Shown here piece by piece: positions 15,504-25,199 of a stretch of DNA of 64,000 bases. Under the pieces are notes generated by a model. It had not been told where the DNA came from. It made no database searches and saw nothing but the letters and a program-made list of their open reading frames with translations. The stretch is from Rubrivivax sp. (GTDB lineage Bacteria; Pseudomonadota; Gammaproteobacteria; Burkholderiales; Burkholderiaceae_C). A program made the position numbers and the translations under genes. The stretch lies in NCBI GenBank assembly GCA_018780805.1, contig JADMJD010000018.1:24399-88398 (forward strand), read 5' to 3'. Position 1 is the first letter of the stretch; every line of letters starts with the position of its first letter.

Positions 15504-17747
15504 ATGAGCCCAGCCGCCCCCGCGGTGAAGTCACCGAGCCGCCGTGAACAGGTGGCCGCCAACCTGCTGGACCAGGCCCTGGCGGCGTTGCGCAGCGGGA
15601 CCCTGGCCGCCTGGCTGGCGCAGCGGCCGCGTGGGGGCGAGCGCTGGTTGCGCCGGTTCAAGCCGCTGGTGCGCGGCGCGGCCGGTGACGGGTTGGACGG
15701 CCGCCGCGAAGCCACGGTGCACATCCTGCTCAGGTGGCTGATGCTGCAGCTGCGGCCCGATGCGCAGCCCACACTGGACGGCATCGACGAACACTGCTGG
15801 CTGCACCGCCCGGCCTGGCGGCCCGTGCTGGCTGTGTTGTGCCACCACGGGCTGCTGACCGTGCCCGACCACCCGGCGCGCTACCGGCGTCGGCCCGGCG
15901 AGCCGGCCCTGGACAACCTGTGCGGGCTGTGGGATCTGGCGCCGAGCACGGTCTACCGGGACCTGGAACGTGCGCAGCAGGCCATGGTGCAGGTGGCATT
16001 GGAATGGCCGCTGACCGTGCCACGCCGGCTCGCGCTGAGGCGTGTCGTGGCCGATGTGGTGCGGCCGGCCGCCGAGCGGCCGGAAGATTGGCATGCGCGC
16101 CAGGCCCGCCGCGCGAAGGACCGGCACGACGGGATCGCAGCGCTGTGGCACCTGCTGCAGGCCGGCGACATCGGTGGTTTCATCGAATGGCTGCGGGACC
16201 AGGCCCCGGCCCTGGCCCAAGAGCCCGAGGCCGATGCGCTGGTGGACCGCGTGGCCGCGCAGGCCCGCGCCCCCCGCTCGCAAGCACGTCTGTGGTTGGC
16301 GCGTGCCGTGCTGGCCCGCACGCGCAACCAGCCTGAGCGGGACCTGGCGGCGATCGAAACGGGGCTGCGGATCGCGCAGGCGGCGGGCGACGAGCCGATG
16401 TTGGGGGTGGCCTATGCGGCGCAGGGCAAGTACTTCGAAGCCCGTGATGCCGACCGAGCCTTCGCCTGTTACGAACGCGCTGCGGAGCTGCTCGGGGCCG
16501 ACGTGCCAGGGTTTGACGCAGATGCCTTGCATACGCTCATCCGGTTGGCCTGGCAGTACGCACTCCGGCAACACCCTCGTACCCGTGCCACGCTGGACAG
16601 GGTGGACAAACTGGCGGCCGGCATGCCGTTGGCGCCACGCGATCAGGCCTTGATTGGCGATGCTTGGGGCGAGTATTGGCGCCTGAGTGGAGACCATCGG
16701 AAAGCCGTCTCATTTCGGCAGAAGGCACTGCTTGGCTTTGAAGAGGCGGGAGATCGGCGGCAAGTCCTCGCGACTCTTCTCAACCTGATGCTCTCCTATG
16801 TACATGGCCATGACTGCGCGGCTGCCCTTGCACTGTCGGCTCGTTTCTTCGCTGAAGCTGAGCGCGGAGATGTAGAACCTGAAATGCTGGTCAATGCCCA
16901 TGGAAACGTCGGCATCGCCCACTACTTTCTCGGTGATCTCGAAAAAGCCATCGACCACAACTCGATGGCGATCGAACGGGCAGCAGAAGCCGACCTTCGC
17001 CTCCACATCAACCGCGCCCGCTACAACCTCGCCGAAGCCCTGTACCAGCGCTTCACCCAGCGCGGCCAGCCCCAGGACGAAGCGCGCGCTGACGCGCTGG
17101 TGGCCGAGCTGCTGCAGTCGCCGGTGGCCGAGGCCACGGAATCGCTGCATGAACTCGCCCGCAAGCTGAAGGGCGAGGTGCTGGCCCCGCCCGCGCCTCA
17201 GGTGCGCGATCACCTGCTCACCGAAGAAGCCGCCGCCCACTTCGAAGCCACTGCCCGCATCGAACGCGAGCGTGCTGTGCTGGCGGCGCCGGCCGACCCG
17301 GCGCTGCACCTGCAAGCCCACCTGGCCATTGCCGAGGCTTACCTGACCATGGCCGCCCGCGAGCGCGACCGCGCGTTGGGCCTGGCCCAACGCCACGGCC
17401 TAGAGACTGAGGCGGCACCGGCGCTGGCCGGCCTGCGGCGCGTGTTCGAGCGCGAACAGCCCCGCGAGCAGCAACTGGCCGCGTCCTGGCAGGCCCGCAC
17501 CGCCGACCTGCTGGACGACACCCGTCGCCTGGCCCTGGCGGCACGCCTGCTGCGTGACGGCGGGCTCTCCAAGGCCAGCTACGGCGAGGCGGCGGCCGTG
17601 TCGCCCGCCACCGCCTCCAAACACCTGGCCACGCTCACCGAACGCGGCCTGCTGGTGCAATCCGGCAAGGGGCCCAGTACCCGCTATCGGGCAGCAGAAC
17701 GCCTGCCGGATCGGCCCGAAGACCCCTCGGGTTCTCCCGGGCCTTAA
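15504..17747 (+). CDS. TPR-like repeat protein with HTH segments (C-terminal winged helix)
   Basis: DNLCGLWDLAPSTVYRDLERAQ (HTH-like); TPR-like region ~16300-17060; C-term SKASYGEAAAVSPATASKHLATLTERGLLVQSGKGPSTRYR. Confidence 0.65.
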   Translation: MSPAAPAVKSPSRREQVAANLLDQALAALRSGTLAAWLAQRPRGGERWLRRFKPLVRGAAGDGLDGRREATVHILLRWLMLQLRPDAQPTLDGIDEHCWLHRPAWRPVLAVLCHHGLLTVPDHPARYRRRPGEPALDNLCGLWDLAPSTVYRDLERAQQAMVQVALEWPLTVPRRLALRRVVADVVRPAAERPEDWHARQARRAKDRHDGIAALWHLLQAGDIGGFIEWLRDQAPALAQEPEADALVDRVAAQARAPRSQARLWLARAVLARTRNQPERDLAAIETGLRIAQAAGDEPMLGVAYAAQGKYFEARDADRAFACYERAAELLGADVPGFDADALHTLIRLAWQYALRQHPRTRATLDRVDKLAAGMPLAPRDQALIGDAWGEYWRLSGDHRKAVSFRQKALLGFEEAGDRRQVLATLLNLMLSYVHGHDCAAALALSARFFAEAERGDVEPEMLVNAHGNVGIAHYFLGDLEKAIDHNSMAIERAAEADLRLHINRARYNLAEALYQRFTQRGQPQDEARADALVAELLQSPVAEATESLHELARKLKGEVLAPPAPQVRDHLLTEEAAAHFEATARIERERAVLAAPADPALHLQAHLAIAEAYLTMAARERDRALGLAQRHGLETEAAPALAGLRRVFEREQPREQQLAASWQARTADLLDDTRRLALAARLLRDGGLSKASYGEAAAVSPATASKHLATLTERGLLVQSGKGPSTRYRAAERLPDRPEDPSGSPGP

Positions 17748-17795
17748 AATTCGCGATTCGCCCGCAGATGCCGGGTTCGAACGAGGATCGCGCAC

Positions 17796-18122
17796 GTGTT
17801 CATTTCCCAAGCCTTCGCCCAGACCGCCCCCGCCGCTGCCAGCAGCACGGAGTCGTCCCTGCTCAGCCTGCTGCCGCTGGTGCTGATGTTCGTGGTGCTG
17901 TACTTCATCATGATCCGGCCCCAGATGAAGCGCCAGAAGGAACACAAGGCCATGATCGACGCGCTCGCCAAGGGCGACGAGGTCGTCATCGGCGGTGGTG
18001 TGATGGGCCGCGTGGCCAAGCTGGGCGATTCCATCGTCAACGTCGAGGTGGCCAACGGCGTGGAGCTGCAGGTGCAGCGCGCCGCCGTGGTCCAGGTCCT
18101 GCCCAAGGGCACGTTCAAGTAA
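17796..18122 (+). CDS. yajC: preprotein translocase subunit YajC
   Basis: LLPLVLMFVVLYFIMIRPQMKRQKEHKAMIDALAKGDEVVIGGGVMGRV. Confidence 0.96.
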   Translation: MFISQAFAQTAPAAASSTESSLLSLLPLVLMFVVLYFIMIRPQMKRQKEHKAMIDALAKGDEVVIGGGVMGRVAKLGDSIVNVEVANGVELQVQRAAVVQVLPKGTFK

Positions 18123-18167
18123 GCCCCGCGCCGGCCCCGCGGCCGGCTGCCCCTGCAGGAAGACCGC

Positions 18168-20084
18168 ATGAACCGCTACCCCTGGTGGAAGTACGCCATC
18201 CTCGTCGTCACGCTGCTGGTCGGTGTGCTGTACACCTTGCCGAACTTCTTCGGCGAGGCGCCTGCGGTGCAGGTCTCCAGCGGCAAGGTCACGCTGAAGG
18301 TGGGGCCGGATTTGGTGCCCCAGGTGCAGAAGATCCTGGCCGATGCCGGCATCGAGCCCGACTTTGTGCAGTTCGACGCCAACTCCGTGAAGGCACGGCT
18401 GCGTGACACCGACACGCAGGTCAAGGCCAAGGACGCGCTCAGCAAGGCGCTGAACCCCGACCCGGCCAACCCGTCGTACATCGTCGCGCTGAACCTGCTG
18501 TCGCGTTCACCCACCTGGCTGACCAGCATGCGCGCGCTGCCCATGTACCTGGGCCTGGACCTGCGCGGTGGTGTGCACTTCCTGATGCAGGTGGACATGA
18601 AGGCGGCGCTGGACAAACGCGCCGAATCGCTGGTGGGTGATGCCCGCGCGCTGCTGCGGGACAAGAACATCCGCCACGCCGGCCTGAGCCGCGATGGCCA
18701 GGCGCTGGAGCTGCGCTTCCGCGAGGCCGCCGTGCGCACCGCCGCGCGCAACGCCCTGAGCGATGCACTGCCGGACCTGGCCTGGGTCGAAGCCGGTGAA
18801 GGTGAAGACCTGCGCCTGACCGGCCGGCTGAAGCCCGAAGCGGCGCGCCTGGTGCAGGACCAGGCCGTCAAACAGAACATCACGACGCTGCACAACCGCG
18901 TCAACGAACTCGGCGTCGCCGAGCCGGTGATCCAGCAGCAGGGCCTGGACCGCGTGGTCGTGCAGCTGCCGGGTGTGCAGGACACGGCCAAGGCCAAGGA
19001 CATCATCGGCCGCACCGCGACGCTCGAGATCCGCATGGTCAACGAGAGCACCGAGGCCCGCGCCGCCGAGCGTGGCGAGGTGCCGGTGCCCTTCGGCAGC
19101 GAACGTTACGTGGAACGTGGCGGCGTGCCGCTGATCGTGATGCGCCAGGTCATCCTGACCGGCGAGAACCTCACCGACGCCCAGCCCGGTTTCGACAGCC
19201 AGACCCAGGAGCCCACGGTCAACCTGGTGCTGGACGCCAAGGGTGCGCGCATCTTCCGCGACATCACCCGCGACAACATCGGCAAGCGCATGGCCATCCT
19301 GCTCTTCGAGAAGGGCAAGGGCGAGGTCATCACCGCGCCGGTGATCCGCAGCGAGATCGGCGGCGGGCGTGTGCAGATCTCCGGCCGCATGACCACCACC
19401 GAAGCCGCCGACCAGGCGCTGCTGCTGCGCGCCGGCTCGCTGGCCGCGCCGATGGAGATCATCGAAGAGCGCACCGTCGGCCCCAGCCTGGGCGCCGACA
19501 ACATCGGCAAGGGTTTCAACAGCGTGATCTGGGGCTTTGCCGCGATCGCGGTGTTCATGTGCCTGTACTACATGCTGTTCGGCGTGTTCTCGTCGCTGGC
19601 GCTGGGCTTCAACCTGCTGCTGCTGGTGGCGGTGCTGTCCATGTTGCAGGCCACGTTGACGCTGCCCGGCATCGCGGCCATCGCGCTGACGCTGGGCATG
19701 GCCATCGACGCCAACGTGCTGATCAACGAACGTGTGCGCGAAGAGCTGCGCAACGGCGCGCCGCCTCAATCGGCCATCCACGCCGGTTACGAGCGTGCCT
19801 GGGCCACCATCCTGGACTCCAACGTCACCACGCTCATCGCCGGTGTGGCACTGCTGGCCTTCGGCTCCGGCCCGGTGCGGGGTTTTGCGGTGGTGCATTG
19901 CCTGGGCATCCTGACCTCGATGTTCTCGGCCGTGGTGTTTTCGCGCGGCCTGGTCAACCTCTGGTACGGCCGGCAGAAAAAGCTCAAAGGCGTCTCCATC
20001 GGCACCGTCTGGCGCCCGGGCGCACAGCCGGGGGATGCCCCTGGTGCGACGACGCCGGCCACGCAGAGCGCGGCCAAGACCTGA
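18168..20084 (+). CDS. secD: protein translocase subunit SecD
   Basis: MNRYPWWKYAIL...LGLDLRGGVHFLMQVD; TLGMAIDANVLINERVREEL. Confidence 0.97.
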   Translation: MNRYPWWKYAILVVTLLVGVLYTLPNFFGEAPAVQVSSGKVTLKVGPDLVPQVQKILADAGIEPDFVQFDANSVKARLRDTDTQVKAKDALSKALNPDPANPSYIVALNLLSRSPTWLTSMRALPMYLGLDLRGGVHFLMQVDMKAALDKRAESLVGDARALLRDKNIRHAGLSRDGQALELRFREAAVRTAARNALSDALPDLAWVEAGEGEDLRLTGRLKPEAARLVQDQAVKQNITTLHNRVNELGVAEPVIQQQGLDRVVVQLPGVQDTAKAKDIIGRTATLEIRMVNESTEARAAERGEVPVPFGSERYVERGGVPLIVMRQVILTGENLTDAQPGFDSQTQEPTVNLVLDAKGARIFRDITRDNIGKRMAILLFEKGKGEVITAPVIRSEIGGGRVQISGRMTTTEAADQALLLRAGSLAAPMEIIEERTVGPSLGADNIGKGFNSVIWGFAAIAVFMCLYYMLFGVFSSLALGFNLLLLVAVLSMLQATLTLPGIAAIALTLGMAIDANVLINERVREELRNGAPPQSAIHAGYERAWATILDSNVTTLIAGVALLAFGSGPVRGFAVVHCLGILTSMFSAVVFSRGLVNLWYGRQKKLKGVSIGTVWRPGAQPGDAPGATTPATQSAAKT

Positions 20085-20105
20085 TCCTGACGGAGAGACA
20101 AGACC

Positions 20106-21137
20106 ATGGAATTCTTCAGGATCCGCAAGGACATCCCGTTCATGCGCCACGCGCTGGTGCTGAACGCGATTTCGTTCATCACCTTCGCCGCAGCGGTCTT
20201 CTTCATCGTCACCCGCGGCCTGCACCTCTCGATCGAGTTCACCGGCGGCACGGTGGTCGAGGTGCAGTACACGCAGGCGGCCGACATCGACAAGACACGC
20301 GGCCTGGTCGAAGGCCTGGGCCTGGGCGAGGTGCAGGTGCAGAACTTCGGCACCTCGCGCGACGTGCTGATCCGCCTGCCGGTGCGCGAAGGCCAGAAAC
20401 AGCAGGACCTGGCCGCGCGTGTGTTCGATGTGCTGTGCAAGGCCGAACAAGGCACGGTGGCCACCAAGGCCTACACCACACCACAGGGCGAGGCCGTCAG
20501 CCGGCCGGCCTGTGATGCGGCGGGTGTCGAGCCGCTGCAGCTGATGCGCACCGAGGTCGTGGGCCCGTCGGTGGGTGCCGAGCTTTACGAAAACGGCGCC
20601 TATGCGCTGCTGGCCACCATCACCGGCATCATGATCTACTTGGCCTTCCGCTTCGAGTGGAAGTTCGCGGTGGCGGGCATCGTGGCCAACCTGCACGACG
20701 TGGTCATCATCCTGGGCTTCTTCGCCTTCTTCCAGTGGGAGTTTTCGCTGGCGGTGCTGGCGGCGGTGCTGGCGGTGCTGGGGTATTCGGTCAACGAATC
20801 GGTGGTCATCTTCGACCGCGTGCGCGAATCGTTCCGCAAGTACCGCAAGCTGAACACGCCGCAGGTGATCGACAACGCGATCACCAGCACCATCAGCCGC
20901 ACCATCATCACGCACGGCTCCACGCAGATCATGGTGCTGTCGATGTTGTTGTTCGGTGGGCCGACGCTGCACCACTTCGCCGTGGCCTTGACCATCGGCA
21001 TCCTGTTCGGCATTTATTCGTCGGTTTTTGTGGCCGCGGCCATCGCGATGTGGCTGGGCGTGAAACGCGAGGACCTGATCAAGTCCGGCCCCAAGGACCT
21101 GGACCCGAACGACCCGAACGCCGGGGCCGTGGTGTAG
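20106..21137 (+). CDS. secF: protein translocase subunit SecF
   Basis: LSIEFTGGTVVEV; GYSVNESVVIFDRVRESFRKYRK. Confidence 0.97.
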   Translation: MEFFRIRKDIPFMRHALVLNAISFITFAAAVFFIVTRGLHLSIEFTGGTVVEVQYTQAADIDKTRGLVEGLGLGEVQVQNFGTSRDVLIRLPVREGQKQQDLAARVFDVLCKAEQGTVATKAYTTPQGEAVSRPACDAAGVEPLQLMRTEVVGPSVGAELYENGAYALLATITGIMIYLAFRFEWKFAVAGIVANLHDVVIILGFFAFFQWEFSLAVLAAVLAVLGYSVNESVVIFDRVRESFRKYRKLNTPQVIDNAITSTISRTIITHGSTQIMVLSMLLFGGPTLHHFAVALTIGILFGIYSSVFVAAAIAMWLGVKREDLIKSGPKDLDPNDPNAGAVV

Positions 21138-21177
21138 AGTCAGTCATCCCCCACTCCCGAGTCACCGCGCAGCCTCC

Positions 21178-23595
21178 ATGGTCACCGGCGCCGCATTCCA
21201 GACATTGGCGGGTCAGGCCCGGCGGCTGTACACCGAGGAGCTGGTGAAAGGCCTGGCCGGCCTGGTGCAGGAAGCCTGCGAGACGGCCAAGCGCCTGCTG
21301 GACAAACCATCGGAACACGCCGTGATGATGCGCCGGCGCGACCTGGTGCAGCACATCATGAAGCTCGCCCCGGCCTGGCACCGCGGCATGGTGGGCGGCT
21401 TGCGCAACGCGCTGATGTACGGTGTGTCGGCCTCGCGCATCGGCGAGTTCCAGGCGCCGTCGGCCACGTCGGTGAACACCATGTCGCTGGTGGACGACGA
21501 CACCATCGAGCTGGAGATCATGACCTCGCGCCTGGCGCTGGCCATGATGGACCGTGCATCGTGGGAGTTCTCGGATCTGCGCTCGCGCATCGTGCACCTG
21601 GAGCAGCGTGGCGAGGTCGACCCGCACGATCTGCTGCGGGCCCATGTGCTGGCGCGCATCGTTGTGGACGCCTGGCGCGGTGCCGGCCTGACGCAGAACG
21701 ACTGGCGCGAGTTGCAGCCCACGCTGCACGAAGACTTTGCGCTGCTGGTCGAAGAGGCCTACCACGAGACCAACCGCTGGCTGATGGAGCGGCACGTGCT
21801 GCCCGATGTGGACCTGCGGCCCTTCATCCGCCGCAACCGCAACGCGCCGATGTCCAACACCGGCCTCACCGGCCTGGGCGGGCCGCTCAGCGGTGGCGGG
21901 GGTGGACACAGTGGGCACAGTGGGCACAGCGGGCATGGGGGCCACAGCAGCCCGACGCCCAGCCAGTTCGGCGATTCGCTGCACAGCGGCTACGGACCCT
22001 CGCCGTCCTACGGCCCACCGTCGAGCGCCACCTCCGGCGGTGCGCCGCGGGGTTATGTGGGCGACGAGACCCGCATGATGACGCGCGCCGGCCCGCTGCC
22101 GCGCAGCTCCGAACACGTCGAGGCGGTGCTGGGCCGGCTGAACCGCCTGGTGGGCCGCCATGTGCCCAACTTCCTGGCCTCGGGCAAACCGCGCGAAGTG
22201 TCGCCCGGCCTGGCGCGGGCCATCGACACCGCGCAGGTCGGCATCCGCCAGCGCCTGGCGCCCAACACGGCACAGGGCGCGGCCGACGTGCAGGTCACCA
22301 CACCGGTGATGCTGGACGAACTGCACCAGCGCCGGCAGAACCTCAAGCGCGCCGCCGCCACACCCGAAGAGCGCGCCACCATCGAAATCGTCGCGCTGCT
22401 GTTCCAGAGCATCCTCACCGAAGACCGCATCCCGGCCGCCATCCGCGTCTGGTTTGCGCGGCTGCAGATGCCGGTGCTGCGCGTGGCGGTGGGTGAACCC
22501 GACTTCTTTGCCACGGTGGACCACCCGGCGCGGCGCCTGATCGACCGCATGGGGGCCTGCGTCATGGGCTTCGACAGCGGCACCGGCACCAACGTGGGTG
22601 AGGCGCTGACCAAAGAGATCAAGCGCATCGTGCAGGTGGTCGAGGCCTACCCCGACACCGGCCGGCGGGTTTTCCAGACCGTATTGACCGAGTTCGAGAA
22701 GTTCCTGGAGCACTACTTCAAGAACCAGAACGAGGCCACGATCAAGGGTGTGTCGCTGGCGCAGCAGGTCGAGCAGCGCGAGACCATGGCGATCCAGTAC
22801 ACGATCGAGATGCGCCGCATGCTCAACGAGGTGCCGGTGCAGGACGGTGTGCGCCAGTTCCTGTTCCAGGTCTGGGCCGACGTGCTGGCCACCACCGGCG
22901 TGCGCAACGGCGCCCAGAGCGACCAGACCCGTGCGATGAAACGCGCCGCGGCCGACCTGATCTGGTCGGCCAGCGCCAAGGTCACACGCGAGGAGCGGGC
23001 CGAAGTCATCCGCCGGCTGCCGGCGCTGCTGAAGGCGCTGCGCGAAGGCATGGCCGTGGCCGGCCTGGACACCGCGCGCCAGGACGAACAGATCCGCCAG
23101 CTCAACGATTCGCTGGCCGCCGCCTTCACCGCCAAGGCCGCCGTCATCCCGCACGAACGCCTGCAGGAGATGATGGAGCGCCTGGAGACGCTGGAAGAAC
23201 TGTTGCCCGAGGCGGCCGACGTTGCCATCGACGAATCCATGGTGCTCGACCTGTCGGGCCACGAGAGCGCCGACCTGGAAGTGATCACCGAAGGTGGCTC
23301 GATGCCCACCCAGGCCATGATCGCCTGGGCCCGCGAGCTGCAGGTGGGCAGCTGGTACATGCTGGATTGCCGGGGCCGCAACGAAGCCGTGCAACTGGCC
23401 TGGCAGGGTTTGCGCAAGCAGCTCAGCCTGTTTGTCGGACCCAAGGGACGTTGTGTGCTGTTCCAGCAGCAGCGGCTGGCGGCGTTTCTGCAGGCCGGCT
23501 TGATCCTGCCGGCACAGGACGAAGCGCTGACAGTGCGCGCCACGCGCAGTGCACTGGCCAAACTGGATGTGGACGCCTCGGCCCTGGCGGGCTGA
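21178..23595 (+). CDS. DUF1631-family protein
   Basis: 805 aa; LMYGVSASRIGEFQ... and RMGACVMGFDSGTGTNVGEAL resemble DUF1631; His/Gly repeat linker. Confidence 0.75.
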   Translation: MVTGAAFQTLAGQARRLYTEELVKGLAGLVQEACETAKRLLDKPSEHAVMMRRRDLVQHIMKLAPAWHRGMVGGLRNALMYGVSASRIGEFQAPSATSVNTMSLVDDDTIELEIMTSRLALAMMDRASWEFSDLRSRIVHLEQRGEVDPHDLLRAHVLARIVVDAWRGAGLTQNDWRELQPTLHEDFALLVEEAYHETNRWLMERHVLPDVDLRPFIRRNRNAPMSNTGLTGLGGPLSGGGGGHSGHSGHSGHGGHSSPTPSQFGDSLHSGYGPSPSYGPPSSATSGGAPRGYVGDETRMMTRAGPLPRSSEHVEAVLGRLNRLVGRHVPNFLASGKPREVSPGLARAIDTAQVGIRQRLAPNTAQGAADVQVTTPVMLDELHQRRQNLKRAAATPEERATIEIVALLFQSILTEDRIPAAIRVWFARLQMPVLRVAVGEPDFFATVDHPARRLIDRMGACVMGFDSGTGTNVGEALTKEIKRIVQVVEAYPDTGRRVFQTVLTEFEKFLEHYFKNQNEATIKGVSLAQQVEQRETMAIQYTIEMRRMLNEVPVQDGVRQFLFQVWADVLATTGVRNGAQSDQTRAMKRAAADLIWSASAKVTREERAEVIRRLPALLKALREGMAVAGLDTARQDEQIRQLNDSLAAAFTAKAAVIPHERLQEMMERLETLEELLPEAADVAIDESMVLDLSGHESADLEVITEGGSMPTQAMIAWARELQVGSWYMLDCRGRNEAVQLAWQGLRKQLSLFVGPKGRCVLFQQQRLAAFLQAGLILPAQDEALTVRATRSALAKLDVDASALAG

Positions 23596-23622
23596 TGTCG
23601 AATCAGCCCACCAGGGCTGAGT

Positions 23623-24078
23623 TCAGTTGATCACCCGGTCTTCTGGTGCGACAAAAAGTTCGTCCAGGATCAGTGCGTCGGGCTCTTCGCCCAGGCTCCA
23701 GAACACCATCAAGACGATGATCTTGACGTCGTCCAGGTCCATCGGGCCGGCGCCGCCGACGGCCGTGGCCCGGTCGACCACCATCTCGCGCATCGCCGGC
23801 GGCAGCACACCCGCCGATTCCAGGAAGCGGATGAAGCCGATGGACTGATCGCCCAGCAACTCGCGTTCGGCGTCGGTGTAGACGCGGTGGCTGTCAGCCT
23901 GCTGGCTGGCCACGTTGGCCTCGGCACTGGTGGCCAGGCCGTCCAGCCAACGCAGCGCGTCCTGGATCTCGTCGCGCTCGAAACCGGCGGCTGAGAGCTT
24001 GCGCGACAGCTGCTTGTGGTCCGGACAGGCATCCGGCCGCCAGTAGTTTTCGTACAGGTACACAAGCACATCGAACAT
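23623..24078 (-). CDS. smg: Smg family (DUF494) protein
   Basis: MFDVLVYLYENYWRPDACPDHKQLSRKLSAAGFERDEIQDALRWLDGL. Confidence 0.92.
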   Translation of the reverse strand: MFDVLVYLYENYWRPDACPDHKQLSRKLSAAGFERDEIQDALRWLDGLATSAEANVASQQADSHRVYTDAERELLGDQSIGFIRFLESAGVLPPAMREMVVDRATAVGGAGPMDLDDVKIIVLMVFWSLGEEPDALILDELFVAPEDRVIN

Positions 24079-24085
24079 GAATTCA

Positions 24086-25183
24086 CTATACCCCAGCGCG
24101 TCGCTGGAACAGGCCGCCCGGCAGCCGGGCCACCTGGCCGTCCAGCTCCAGTTCCAGCAGGCGCACGTTCAGCTCGGCGGCCGACCAGCCGGTGCGCGCG
24201 CCCAGGGCGTCCAGCGTCACCGGGTCGTGCCCCAAGGCGGCGAGCAAGGGCTCTTCAGCGGGCGCCGCATCGGCCGTCGGCAATGCCAGTTTCTGCTGGC
24301 CGGGCGCCGGGCCTTGCAGTTCCTCCAGCACGTCCTGCGCGGTTTCCACCAGCTTGGCGCCCAGGCGGATCAGCGCGTGGCAGCCGCGCGATTGCGGTGC
24401 GTGGATGGACCCGGGAATGGCAAACACCTCGCGGCCTCCCTCCGATGCCAGCCGCGCGGTGATCAGCGAGCCCGATTGCAGCGCCGCTTCGACCACCAGC
24501 GTGCCGCGCGACAGACCGGCGATGATGCGGTTGCGCAGTGGGAAGTTCTGCGCCAGCGGTGGTGTGCCGGGCAGGTACTCCGACAGGATCAGCCCGCGCT
24601 CGCGCACCCGTTGCGCCAGGCTGCGGTGGCGCGCCGGGTAGACCTGGTCCGGCCCGGTGCCGACCACGGCCACGGTGCCACCGTTGCCCCCCAGCGCGCC
24701 TTCATGCGCTGCACCGTCGATGCCGGCGGCGAGGCCGGACACCACCGTCCAGCCGGCGTCGCTGAAGCTGCGCGCAAAGGCACGCGCGTTGTCCAGGCCC
24801 TGGGCCGTGGCGTGGCGGCTGCCGACAATGGCCAGCATCGGGCGCTGCAGCCAGGCGGGGTCGCCGTCGGCGAACAGCAGCAGCGGTGGGTCGGCGGTCT
24901 GCAGCAGCCCTTCCGGGAACGCCGGATCGCCCAGCGCCCACATGGCGCGCTGCGGGCCACCGGCCAGCCAGGCCTGGGTGGCGGCCAGGCGGCTGTCGAA
25001 TCCGGCGGGTGGTGCATCCAGCGCGGCGGCTGCGGGCCCGGCGATGCGCTGCCGCAGCGCCGGCTCGGCATGCAGCACCTGCACCGGCCCACCGCAGGCG
25101 GCCAGCAGGCGCCGCACGCCGCCGCGGCCCAGGCCGTCGGCCAGCAGCAGGCGCAGCCAGGCGTCGAGTTCTGCGGGGTCCAC
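24086..25183 (-). CDS. dprA: DNA-processing protein DprA
   Basis: LAIVGSRHATAQGLDNARAFA...SGLAAGIDGAAHEGAL...PLRNRIIAGLSRGTLVVEA. Confidence 0.95.
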   Translation of the reverse strand: MDPAELDAWLRLLLADGLGRGGVRRLLAACGGPVQVLHAEPALRQRIAGPAAAALDAPPAGFDSRLAATQAWLAGGPQRAMWALGDPAFPEGLLQTADPPLLLFADGDPAWLQRPMLAIVGSRHATAQGLDNARAFARSFSDAGWTVVSGLAAGIDGAAHEGALGGNGGTVAVVGTGPDQVYPARHRSLAQRVRERGLILSEYLPGTPPLAQNFPLRNRIIAGLSRGTLVVEAALQSGSLITARLASEGGREVFAIPGSIHAPQSRGCHALIRLGAKLVETAQDVLEELQGPAPGQQKLALPTADAAPAEEPLLAALGHDPVTLDALGARTGWSAAELNVRLLELELDGQVARLPGGLFQRRAGV

Positions 25184-25199
25184 GCCGGGCCCCGACAGA

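Noticed and set aside
18507-20975. 822-aa minus-strand ORF (His/Gln/Val-rich)
   Set aside because: Fully antisense to secD/secF, low-complexity translation; shadow ORF
21079-23394. 771-aa minus-strand ORF
   Set aside because: Antisense to the DUF1631 gene; repetitive His/Gln/Arg-rich translation without domain motifs
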